Assembly (NCBI GenBank): GCA_004557805.1
Contig: SFFS01000081.1
Coordinates: 1 to 10,646 of the forward strand
Source of the DNA: Clostridiales bacterium
Lineage (GTDB): Bacteria; Bacillota; Clostridia; Christensenellales; Aristaeellaceae
Direction: 5' to 3'
Length of the DNA: 10,646 bases
The number at the start of each line of letters is the position of its first letter. Positions within the stretch are counted from its first letter, which is position 1. This document shows, one piece after another, positions 1 through 5,790 of this stretch. Position numbers and translations under genes: made by a program. A model generated the notes under the pieces. It was given only the letters and a program-made list of their open reading frames with translations, ran no database searches and had not been told where the DNA came from.

Positions 1-145
1 CGTTTTCGCCAAGGATCGCGTGGATCTCCCCTTTATGCACCTTCAGGTCGATCCCGTCGTTGGCTTTGAAAGAACCGAACATCTTCACGATGTCCCGCAT
101 TTCGACCGTCGTTTGGTTCCAGTCAATGCGCCCGTTCTCTTCCAA
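1..145 (-). CDS. ABC transporter ATP-binding protein, N-terminal part (sugar/nucleoside type)
   Basis: Only the first 48 codons lie in the window; the rest runs off the left edge. The translation contains VKMFGSFKANDGIDLKVHKG followed by EIHAILGEN, which is the run-up to the Walker A motif of the RbsA/NupO-type ATPases that drive uptake of simple sugars or nucleosides. The proposed start is TTG at 145-143, because an AGGGAGG ribosome binding site (rc of 152-158) sits about 8 bases upstream. An in-frame ATG at 100-98 also fits family length but has no good ribosome binding site. The gene lies downstream of the BMP-family binding protein on the same strand, the usual order for nupN-nupO-like systems; the permeases would be expected beyond the left edge. 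A terminator separates the two genes, so expression here may depend on readthrough. Family assignment is fairly sure; substrate is inferred only from the neighbour. Confidence 0.85.
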   Translation of the reverse strand, partial: MEENGRIDWNQTTVEMRDIVKMFGSFKANDGIDLKVHKGEIHAILGEN

Positions 146-179
146 GCGAATGCCCTCCCTGTTCCCAATATTTGGTCGC

Positions 180-211
180 GCGCATGCATCAAAAGAGCGC
201 GAAGCATGCGC
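180..211. repeat. Inverted repeat upstream of the ABC ATPase start
   Basis: Arms GCGCATGC (180-187) and GCATGCGC (204-211) form a perfect 8-bp inverted repeat around a 16-base loop. It lies about 35 bases upstream of the proposed TTG start of the ATPase and beyond the BMP-gene terminator. It has no T-run on either side, so it is not a terminator. It could be an operator or an mRNA processing/stabilising hairpin; function unknown. Confidence 0.45.
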
Positions 212-261
212 ACGGGTCGTCAGGCCGCGGCCCTGCGCGGCGAAACAAAAAGCGCTCACTT

Positions 262-294
262 TCAAAAATCCCTGCCCGGAAACCCGGGCAGGGA
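262..294 (-). terminator. Intrinsic terminator after the BMP-family gene
   Basis: A perfect 11-bp stem (269-279 with 284-294) around a 4-base loop is followed, on the minus strand, by TTTTTGAA. It begins 17 bases past the stop codon of the binding-protein gene. The arrangement suggests most transcripts stop here, with partial readthrough into the ATPase gene, which would give more binding protein than transporter. Confidence 0.88.
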
Positions 295-311
295 TGCTTC
301 ACGGATTCGGA

Positions 312-1322
312 TTAGTCGTCCAGCGTGTAGAAGTCCGGGCCATAGATCGCTTCGAAAGCTTCGGTGGTGCCGGGCACAACGATTTCGCCGGAGAGGATCT
401 TCGCCTTGGCTTCTTCAACGGCAGCCTTAGCTTCTTCGCTCAGCAGGGTGTCGGTCGGGGCAATGCCCACGCCGCCGTCCGCCAGAGTGAAGAGATGATC
501 GCCGCCCACGAGGGTGCCTTCCTTGGCGTCCTTGCAGAGGTTGAACACGGCGGTGTCAACAGCCTTCATGGCGCTGGTGAGCACGGCTTCGGGAGCGAGG
601 TAGTTCTGGTCGGTGTCGACGCCGATGGCGAACTTGCCCTGTTCCTTCGCGGCTTCGATGACGCCGATGCCGGTGCCGCCCGCAGCCTGGTAAACGATGT
701 CGGCGCCGTTAGCGAACATGGAGGTCGCAGCGGCCTTGCCGCCGGCGACGTCGCCGTAGCTGTTGGCGTTGTAGCTCTGGATTTCGCAATCCGGATTGGT
801 GTCACGGACGCCGGCGTAGTAGCCGTAGCCGAACGTGTTCATCAGCGGGCTGACCATGCCGATAACCAGGCCGACGTTGTTGGTCTGGGTCATGGTGCCG
901 GCGGCGACGCCCACGAGGTAGGAGCACTGCTCGGTGGCGAAGTTCATGCCGATCACGTTTTCGGCCACGGAGGCGTTATCGATGATGGCGTACATCTGAT
1001 CGGGATGAAGAGCGGCCGCTTCGGCGAGCGCGTCGGCCATCATCCAGCCGTTGCAGATGATGAGGGTGTAGCCTTCGTCGTACAGAGTTTCCATATTGGC
1101 GGCATAGTCGGACTCAGTCACGGACTCCAGGAAGGAGACGTCGATGCCGAGTTCTTCTTTCGCGCGCTGCAGACCGGCCCACGCCAGGTCGTTGAAGCTC
1201 TGATCGCCGATGCCGCCGGTGTCGGTAACCAGCGCGACGCGGACGATCTCGTCCGCGTTGGCGGACATGGCCAGGCTCATCAGCATGAGGGCAGCCAGGA
1301 GAACGCTCAGGAACTTTTTCAT
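312..1322 (-). CDS. BMP-family (PnrA/Nup-like) ABC transporter substrate-binding protein
   Basis: This is a 336-residue extracellular binding protein of the Bmp/PnrA family, members of which capture nucleosides for ABC import. The start is ATG at 1322-1320, preceded by GAGGAGG with 6-base spacing; an in-frame upstream ATG at 1358 falls at the predicted transcription start and is unlikely. Residues 1-23 form a signal peptide (MKKF, a hydrophobic core, then SANA before D24). Family landmarks are DTGGIGDQSFNDLAWAG (34-50), QAAGGTGIG (212-220), GVDTDQ (234-239) and SAMKAVD (250-256), which match ligand-pocket segments of PnrA-like proteins. There is no lipobox cysteine after the signal peptide, which is unusual for a Gram-positive binding protein. 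The matching ATPase lies downstream. Length is normal for the family. The nucleoside substrate is inferred from the family and not shown by the sequence. Confidence 0.93.
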   Translation of the reverse strand: MKKFLSVLLAALMLMSLAMSANADEIVRVALVTDTGGIGDQSFNDLAWAGLQRAKEELGIDVSFLESVTESDYAANMETLYDEGYTLIICNGWMMADALAEAAALHPDQMYAIIDNASVAENVIGMNFATEQCSYLVGVAAGTMTQTNNVGLVIGMVSPLMNTFGYGYYAGVRDTNPDCEIQSYNANSYGDVAGGKAAATSMFANGADIVYQAAGGTGIGVIEAAKEQGKFAIGVDTDQNYLAPEAVLTSAMKAVDTAVFNLCKDAKEGTLVGGDHLFTLADGGVGIAPTDTLLSEEAKAAVEEAKAKILSGEIVVPGTTEAFEAIYGPDFYTLDD

Positions 1323-1363
1323 GGAAATCCTCCTCAAATAAAATTGATTCGATACCATAGAAT

Positions 1364-1392
1364 AGAATAACGCATTTCCGCCATAAATGCAA
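1364..1392 (-). promoter_or_regulatory. Predicted sigma-A-like promoter of the BMP-family gene
   Basis: On the minus strand, TTGCAT (1387-1392) and TATTCT (1364-1369) are separated by exactly 17 bases. The expected start point near 1357 gives a leader of about 35 bases before the ATG at 1322. The surrounding 1323-1457 stretch is much more AT-rich than the genes. No purine-riboswitch-like core was recognised in the leader. Confidence 0.65.
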
Positions 1393-1417
1393 GTATTTTT
1401 GCATAATATCTGCGGAA
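1376..1417. promoter_or_regulatory. Nested inverted repeats over the BMP-gene -35 (candidate operator)
   Basis: An inner inverted repeat pairs ATGCAA (1387-1392) with TTGCAT (1399-1404) around GTATTT. An outer repeat pairs TTCCGC (1376-1381) with GCGGAA (1412-1417). The inner left arm is the -35 hexamer itself, so a dimeric regulator binding here would block or recruit RNA polymerase. The symmetry is visible in the sequence; a role as an operator is inference. Confidence 0.45.
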
Positions 1418-1457
1418 TGTAATCTTATTTTAACAAACTATCTTTTTGAAAACAGGA

Positions 1458-2369
1458 TCATTGTTCGTCTTTTATAAGCATTTCCCAAACCAGCGCGTGC
1501 CGCAATCCGCAGTCGCGCACGATCATGCCGGGAACGCTGCAAAAATCCGCCGCTTCCGCAGCGATGCACGCCCCGCCGAGAATCACGTCCTCGCGCCCCG
1601 CCTGCATGCCGGGCAGCTTTGCGCGCTCAGCGGCGGACATGCCCGCATACAACGCAAGCTGCCGTTCCGCTTCTTCGCGCGAAACAAACGCGTCGCGAAT
1701 CTTTTCCGGATCATACGGCGCAAGCGCCTTCATCACAGCCGCCATCGTCGTAGCCGTTCCGCCGGTCGCAATCATCCGCGTATGCGCGGGAACCTCTGGC
1801 GCGCGCGCCGCAATTTCTTTCCTTATATAGGCGCGCGCCTGCGCGATCCGCTCCGCCGTCGCGCCGCCCGCAAAAAACCTCTCCGTCACGTTCACCGCGC
1901 CTACGGGGATGCTCGTGCGCGCCTGCGGCACGCCGCCGCTTCCAAGCGCCAGCTCGGTGCTTCCGCCTCCGCTGTCCATCACGAGGCACTCCCCCGCATC
2001 CCCGGCGCACGCCGCCGCAAAGCAGAGCCGCGCCTCCTCCTCGCCGGGCAGCACGCGGCATTCCAGCCCGCAGCGCTCGCGCGCCATGCGCGCAAACTCG
2101 CGCGAATTCTCCGCCTCGCGCAGCGCCATCGTGCCCACGCATGCAATCTGCTCCGCGCCTGCACGGCGCGCCGCCTGCGCAAACTCCGCGACAGCCGCGG
2201 CCGTGCGCTCCATCGCCGCCTGCGAAAGCCGGCCCGTTTCCCGCAACCCCTCGCCCAGACGCGTCATGGCGTTTCGCGCAAGGATCGGGCGCACGCCGCT
2301 TTCCGTTCGTTCTCCCACGTACAGCTTCACCGAACCGGAGCCCACGTCGATCGCCGCCGCGCGCTTCAT
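1458..2369 (-). CDS. ppx: Exopolyphosphatase / Ppx-GppA family phosphatase (short form)
   Basis: This 303-residue protein belongs to the Ppx/GppA family in the actin-like ATPase fold; members remove terminal phosphate from polyphosphate or from pppGpp, in the cytoplasm. Visible motifs are the first phosphate-binding loop AIDVGSGSVKL (6-16), the acidic LPGEEEARL segment (107-115) that carries the catalytic glutamate in the family, the second phosphate loop MDSGGGSTEL (131-140), ATGGTATT (201-208), GREDVILGG (258-266) and VRDCGLRHAL (284-293). It contains only the two core subdomains and lacks the C-terminal HD-like extension of the roughly 500-residue E. coli enzymes, as is common for short bacterial forms. 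Its ATG overlaps the stop of the upstream membrane-protein gene as ATGA, so the two are probably translationally coupled. Polyphosphate versus pppGpp specificity cannot be decided. No clear terminator follows it. Confidence 0.9.
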   Translation of the reverse strand: MKRAAAIDVGSGSVKLYVGERTESGVRPILARNAMTRLGEGLRETGRLSQAAMERTAAAVAEFAQAARRAGAEQIACVGTMALREAENSREFARMARERCGLECRVLPGEEEARLCFAAACAGDAGECLVMDSGGGSTELALGSGGVPQARTSIPVGAVNVTERFFAGGATAERIAQARAYIRKEIAARAPEVPAHTRMIATGGTATTMAAVMKALAPYDPEKIRDAFVSREEAERQLALYAGMSAAERAKLPGMQAGREDVILGGACIAAEAADFCSVPGMIVRDCGLRHALVWEMLIKDEQ

Positions 2370-3238
2370 GCCTTCGCTTCTGCGGAGAGCCGCTGCGCAA
2401 GCGCCAGCAGCGCGTCCCGCGCGGCAAAGCCGTTGCTCGTAATCATCGCCTCATCGGGCTTCATCGCGACCTTCGCGCTCTGCGCATAGAACCGGCTGCG
2501 CAGGAACACTTCCGCCGTGTCGCGCCCCACGTACAGCGCGCACAGCCCGTTTGTTCCGTGCACGGCGCGGAAATCTTCCGCCAGCGCCTTGAGCCATTCG
2601 GGCGAAGGCTCGCCCTCGCCGCGGGTGAAAAGCGTGCCGTCCTGCTTCATGCTCCAGCTGGGGCACGTCACCTTGTGCCAGCCCTTTTTCTCATAGTCGA
2701 CGGCCGTGAAGCTGCCGTCGAACAGGTTCGGCGAAAGCAGCAGCGCCTCGTCTCCCTCGCGCGGCGCAAGGGCCAGCCGGGCCGCGGTGCCGGAGAAAAA
2801 GCGCCATGCGCTTTTTTTATCCGCATACTGATACCCGAACGTCATTTCGCAGAGTTCCACAGCGCGGCTGTCATACGTGCCGGCGACCGCATGGCAGCAA
2901 AGCGGCTTGGAAATCCGCTCCGCGTCGGCGGGGCTGACGTGCACGGGCAGCGAATCCTTCGCAAACATTTCCGACCGCGCGGCGTATTCGGCGTTCTCCA
3001 GCGGCGCGGCGACGCCCCGCAGCGCGTTCGCCTCCGCGACAGCCGCGGCATAGCGCTTCTCCTCGCGCTTGGCCACGAACAGATACACGCCGAATCCCAG
3101 CACCGACGCAGCCGCGCCCGCCGCCGCGTTGCCCTTAAAGAGCAGCACCAGCGCCGGGATATACAGAATCAGGCAGGAAAACATCAAAAGCCGCGCGCGA
3201 TCCCGGCGCGCGTTCAGGTCCTTGAGCAACTGTTCCAT
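2366..3238 (-). CDS. Hypothetical two-helix membrane protein (DUF3137-like)
   Basis: This 290-residue protein begins with a charged helix (MEQLLKDLNARRDRAR), then two hydrophobic segments at about 17-34 and 39-55, joined by a short loop, then a basic stretch (AKREEKR) and a soluble domain of about 230 residues. Positive residues flank both helices, so the large domain is probably cytoplasmic. The layout, and the distribution of FFSG (147-150), LLLSPNLFDG (166-175) and the C-terminal hydrophobic strands, resemble DUF3137-type proteins of unknown function; this is pattern-based and not certain. The chosen start is ATG at 3238 with a weak GGGTGG upstream. A TTG at 3271, overlapping the previous stop as TTGA, would add 11 residues and is a real alternative. 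It lies between a binding lipoprotein and Ppx and overlaps ppx by four bases, implying a shared transcript. Confidence 0.8.
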   Translation of the reverse strand: MEQLLKDLNARRDRARLLMFSCLILYIPALVLLFKGNAAAGAAASVLGFGVYLFVAKREEKRYAAAVAEANALRGVAAPLENAEYAARSEMFAKDSLPVHVSPADAERISKPLCCHAVAGTYDSRAVELCEMTFGYQYADKKSAWRFFSGTAARLALAPREGDEALLLSPNLFDGSFTAVDYEKKGWHKVTCPSWSMKQDGTLFTRGEGEPSPEWLKALAEDFRAVHGTNGLCALYVGRDTAEVFLRSRFYAQSAKVAMKPDEAMITSNGFAARDALLALAQRLSAEAKA

Positions 3239-3267
3239 AAATTCCACCCGCAATCCTTTCGCCTTGT

Positions 3268-4791
3268 TCAATGGGTTTCCGTCCGCGCGTCAAGCCTTGC
3301 CCGCCACAGCGCGCACATTTCTTCCGCGCCCAGCGCGGAAAGTTCTTCGAGAAACGCGTTCCAGTGCGCGTCGTCCAGAGGCGTGATGCCCATGGCGAAG
3401 TTTGCGATGGCCGTATCGACGCACGGCCCCAGCTGCGCCTGCAGCTCGGCGATGCGCGCCTCGCTCTGCGCGTCCACCGCGTGCGTCGGCGGCAGCGCGG
3501 CCCGGAAGTATTCGCGCACGCTGTCCGTCTGACGGCGCACATAGTTATCGACGGCGATTTCGCCGTTCCGCTCGAACGCGGCAGGCTCCAGTCCGGGCGT
3601 CAGCCCGTCGCCCGCCATAACGCTCGCCGCCATCAGCGCGGCCAGGCCGGTATAGTCGCTCACATTCCATTTCCAGGTTCCGTCCGGCTGGAGCGTATAC
3701 TCCGTGCCCTCGCGCCCGGCGAACGCCAGGCGGCCGCCCTCTTCGGTGTAGAGGAAATCGACGAACTTCAACGCTGCGGCGATATCCCCGCACGCGCTCG
3801 TTACCGCAAACGTTCCGCGCGAAACGGCGGGCACCAGTTCGCGCAGCGCGCGTTCGCCGTCGTGTTCCAGCACAATCGCCTCGTAGCTCGTCGTATCGGC
3901 GGAACGCAGCTGCATAAACGGCGCAAGCGATACGAGCGAGCCGACCGTCTGCGGGGTTTTTTCATCCGTAAGGGAAGCCGAAGTCTCCCGCGCGGCGGGC
4001 GTGGTGCGGAACGCGTCGCTGTTGATCAGCCCCTCGTCCAGCGCCGCCTTCAGCCACTCGACAAATTCGCGGTATTCCGGCGCGAACGGCGCATAGCGCA
4101 CGGTTCCCGCTTCGTCGGTGCAGAGGTTATAATCGTCCGCCACAAGGCCGAACGCGTGCAGCAGGAACTTCGCCTCCCACGGGCCGCACAGGCTCAGCGG
4201 CGTTTCGTCGCGCTTGCCGTTGCCGTTCGGGTCGCCGTCGCGGATGGCGCGCAGCGCCTCCGTATATTCCTCTATATCGTTCGGCTGGGAAAGCTCCAGC
4301 TTTTCCATGAACGACGCGTTGATCCACAGGCAGCATTCGCGCTCCGCGCCGCTGAGCGCGGGCAGCGACGCAATGCGCCCGTCCGCCAGCCGCACGGCGT
4401 CGAGCCATTCCGGACGCGCCTGAAAAATCTTCCACAGGTTGGGCGCGTATTCCTCCAGATACGGCGCGAGATCGACGAGCACGCCCGCGTCGAGCAGTTC
4501 TTTTTCTTCCAGCGTGGAAAGCCGCGCCTTAAAAAGAATCTCCGGCAGTTCGCCCTCTCCCGCGAGCCATTTCGCCTTCTCGGCGTTCCATTCCGCTTCG
4601 TCGGAATACGCCCGCGCTTCGACGGAAACGCGCGTCGCCTCCCGCATCGAATCCCAGAAGGAATTGCCCTCCCAGACGATGCTCTCGCTCGTTTCCAGCC
4701 CCGCAAGCGTCATCGCGTCCGCATGCGCAGAGCCGCAGCCCAGCAGCAGCGCAAGCGTCAGCAGCAGAGCGAATGTTTTTTTCACGTCCAT
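3268..4791 (-). CDS. Family 1 extracellular solute-binding lipoprotein (LipO/YtcQ-like)
   Basis: This 507-residue protein has the layout of ABC-importer binding proteins for oligosaccharides. The start is ATG at 4791 behind GAGGAGG. The signal peptide ends in LLLGC with lipidation cysteine C19 (the -2 leucine is slightly atypical); an alternative signal peptidase I site SAHA/D lies just after it. DLAPYLEEYAPNLWKIFQ (107-124), RLADGRIASLPA (134-145) and a Ca2+-loop-like DGDPNGNGKRDE (185-196) are typical of LipO/YtcQ relatives. WNAEKAKWLAGEGELPEILF (68-87) fits the N-terminal lobe. No permease or ATPase for it is in the window; its partners downstream are a membrane protein of unknown function and Ppx. 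Ligand is unknown; a carbohydrate is the family default. The open frame continues upstream through tcdA on the opposite strand, but the promoter and ribosome binding site fix the start here. Confidence 0.9.
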   Translation of the reverse strand: MDVKKTFALLLTLALLLGCGSAHADAMTLAGLETSESIVWEGNSFWDSMREATRVSVEARAYSDEAEWNAEKAKWLAGEGELPEILFKARLSTLEEKELLDAGVLVDLAPYLEEYAPNLWKIFQARPEWLDAVRLADGRIASLPALSGAERECCLWINASFMEKLELSQPNDIEEYTEALRAIRDGDPNGNGKRDETPLSLCGPWEAKFLLHAFGLVADDYNLCTDEAGTVRYAPFAPEYREFVEWLKAALDEGLINSDAFRTTPAARETSASLTDEKTPQTVGSLVSLAPFMQLRSADTTSYEAIVLEHDGERALRELVPAVSRGTFAVTSACGDIAAALKFVDFLYTEEGGRLAFAGREGTEYTLQPDGTWKWNVSDYTGLAALMAASVMAGDGLTPGLEPAAFERNGEIAVDNYVRRQTDSVREYFRAALPPTHAVDAQSEARIAELQAQLGPCVDTAIANFAMGITPLDDAHWNAFLEELSALGAEEMCALWRARLDARTETH

Positions 4792-4816
4792 TTCCCTCCT
4801 CTTTCCATTAAAAATA

Positions 4817-4845
4817 AGTATACCATGCCGCGCCGCGCGGAGCAA
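4817..4845 (-). promoter_or_regulatory. Predicted promoter of the lipoprotein-DUF-ppx operon
   Basis: On the minus strand, TTGCTC (4840-4845) and TATACT (4817-4822) are 17 bases apart. The start point would be near 4810, leaving a leader of about 18 bases that is mostly ribosome binding site. Its -35 is one base from the -35 of the opposing tcdA promoter. Confidence 0.65.
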
Positions 4846-4846
4846 C

Positions 4847-4875
4847 TTGCAATTCCGCCGGAATTTCGCTATGAT
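4847..4875 (+). promoter_or_regulatory. Predicted promoter of tcdA
   Basis: TTGCAA (4847-4852) and TATGAT (4870-4875) are 17 bases apart. Transcription would begin near 4882, about 18 bases before the ATG at 4900, with GGAGG at 4888-4892 as ribosome binding site. It is back-to-back with the lipoprotein-operon promoter. Confidence 0.65.
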
Positions 4876-4899
4876 ATTGCGCGAAACGGAGGAAACATC

Positions 4900-5613
4900 A
4901 TGGACGATATGTTTACGCGCACGCGCGCGCTCATCGGCGACGTGGCGCTTGAGATCCTGCGCGGCAGCCGCGTGGCCGTGTTCGGCGTGGGCGGCGTGGG
5001 CGGCCACTGCGTCGAAGCGCTGGTGCGCTCGGGCGTGGGCCATCTGCTGCTCGTCGACGGCGACGAGGTCGTCGAATCGAACCTGAACCGGCAGGCGGTA
5101 GCCTACCGCAGCACGCTCGGCCGCCCCAAGGCGGAGGCCATGCGCGAGCGGATGCTGGATATTAACCCGGACGCCGATATTACGGCGCTGCGCGCCTTTT
5201 ATCTGCCCGGAGACGAGCACGGTATCTGGAACCGTCCGCTCGACCTGGTGGTGGACGCAATCGACACCGTGGCCGCAAAGGCCGACCTCGCCCTGCAGGC
5301 GCAGAAGCGCGGCGTGAAAATCGTCAGCTGCATGGGCGCGGGCAACAAGCGCAATCCGTTCCTGTTCGAAGCGGCGGACATCTCCGAGACGAGCGTCTGC
5401 CCCCTGTGCCGCGCAATGCGCAAGGCCTGCCGCGATCGGGGCGTGGAGCATCTTCGCGTCATTTACTCCAAGGAGCCACGCGCTTCCCGCGGCGTAGAAG
5501 GCGACGGCCGCAACGGCCGCCCCGCGCCCGCAAGCCTTATGTCCGTTACGGCCACCGCCGGCCTTCTGCTCGCCTCGGAGGCGATTCGTCTGCTGACGGA
5601 GCAGGCGCAGTAA
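4900..5613 (+). CDS. tcdA: tRNA threonylcarbamoyladenosine dehydratase (TcdA/CsdL, ThiF/E1-like)
   Basis: This 237-residue ThiF/MoeB/E1-like enzyme uses ATP to cyclise t6A at tRNA position 37 into ct6A, in the cytoplasm. The start ATG has GGAGG with 7-base spacing. The Rossmann nucleotide loop is VFGVGGVGGH (27-36), followed by the ATP-site acidic residues D53 and D55, NLNRQ (61-65) with its conserved arginine, K77 and VDAID (118-122). CMGAGNKRNP (144-153) and ADISETSVCPLCRAMRK (159-175) are TcdA-type signatures that separate it from ThiF and MoeB. Only one CxxC (C167/C170) is present, so the paired CxxC zinc site of MoeB/ThiF is not complete. Length is slightly short but normal for Gram-positive TcdA. 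It is transcribed alone. TsaB, encoded near the right end of the window, is needed to make the t6A that TcdA acts on. Confidence 0.9.
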   Translation: MDDMFTRTRALIGDVALEILRGSRVAVFGVGGVGGHCVEALVRSGVGHLLLVDGDEVVESNLNRQAVAYRSTLGRPKAEAMRERMLDINPDADITALRAFYLPGDEHGIWNRPLDLVVDAIDTVAAKADLALQAQKRGVKIVSCMGAGNKRNPFLFEAADISETSVCPLCRAMRKACRDRGVEHLRVIYSKEPRASRGVEGDGRNGRPAPASLMSVTATAGLLLASEAIRLLTEQAQ

Positions 5614-5641
5614 AAGTCCGCGGCGCAGCCGCTGGCAGAAT

Positions 5642-5690
5642 ACAAAAACAGCAAAAAACAGCCGCAGAGCGAATTCCGCTTTGCGGCTGT
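5642..5690 (-). terminator. Intrinsic terminator downstream of mtlD-like gene
   Basis: A 14-bp stem (5658-5671 with 5677-5690, one G-T wobble) around the loop AATTC is followed on the minus strand by a TTTTTT run and then a second TTTTT run. It is the best terminator for the minus-strand dehydrogenase gene, about 100 bases beyond its stop. There is no T-run on the plus side. Confidence 0.85.
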
Positions 5691-5692
5691 TC

Positions 5693-5723
5693 GGCGCGTG
5701 GGCTCTGAAAATCAGAGCGCGCC
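5693..5723. repeat. Bulged hairpin in the convergent tcdA/mtlD intergenic stretch
   Basis: GCTCTGA (5702-5708) and TCAGAGC (5712-5718) pair perfectly around AAA, and GGCGC/GCGCC (5693-5697, 5719-5723) extends the stem after a 4-base bulge. No T-run follows on either strand. It may assist the flanking terminators or protect 3' ends. Confidence 0.4.
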
Positions 5724-5738
5724 TTCCAGATCGGCCGG

Positions 5739-5776
5739 CGCCTCTCCGAACGTCCGGCGTCCGGAGAGGCGTTTAT
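5739..5776 (+). terminator. Possible terminator downstream of tcdA
   Basis: A perfect 10-bp stem CGCCTCTCCG/CGGAGAGGCG (5739-5748 with 5762-5771) with a 13-base loop is followed on the plus strand by TTTATGTT, a weak T-run. It lies about 125 bases past the tcdA stop and just past the mtlD stop on the other strand. Termination on the plus strand is likely but imperfect. Confidence 0.5.
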
Positions 5777-5790
5777 GTTCCTGCCTTCGT

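Noticed and set aside
60..1370. 436-codon plus-strand open frame antisense to the BMP-family gene.
   Set aside because: It has no ribosome binding site or family motifs, and the minus-strand reading has a complete signal peptide, family signatures, promoter and terminator.
2141..3532. 463-codon plus-strand open frame across the ppx and membrane-protein region.
   Set aside because: It spans several real minus-strand genes, is arginine-rich and lacks a convincing start signal.
3271..4899. Long plus-strand open frame in the same frame as tcdA, running antisense through the lipoprotein gene.
   Set aside because: It is stop-free because of GC-rich third positions of the minus-strand gene. Its translation is arginine/alanine-rich with no recognisable domain, and the tcdA promoter and ribosome binding site begin at 4847 and 4888.
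4792..5451. Upstream extension of the lipoprotein frame on the minus strand through tcdA.
   Set aside because: The extension is antisense to a clear ThiF-like gene, and the signal peptide, ribosome binding site and promoter place the true start at 4791.
5614..5790. tRNA or small RNA gene in the hairpin-rich gap.
   Set aside because: No cloverleaf, T-loop or anticodon-stem pattern and no promoter for a separate transcript were seen; the hairpins are better explained as terminators.
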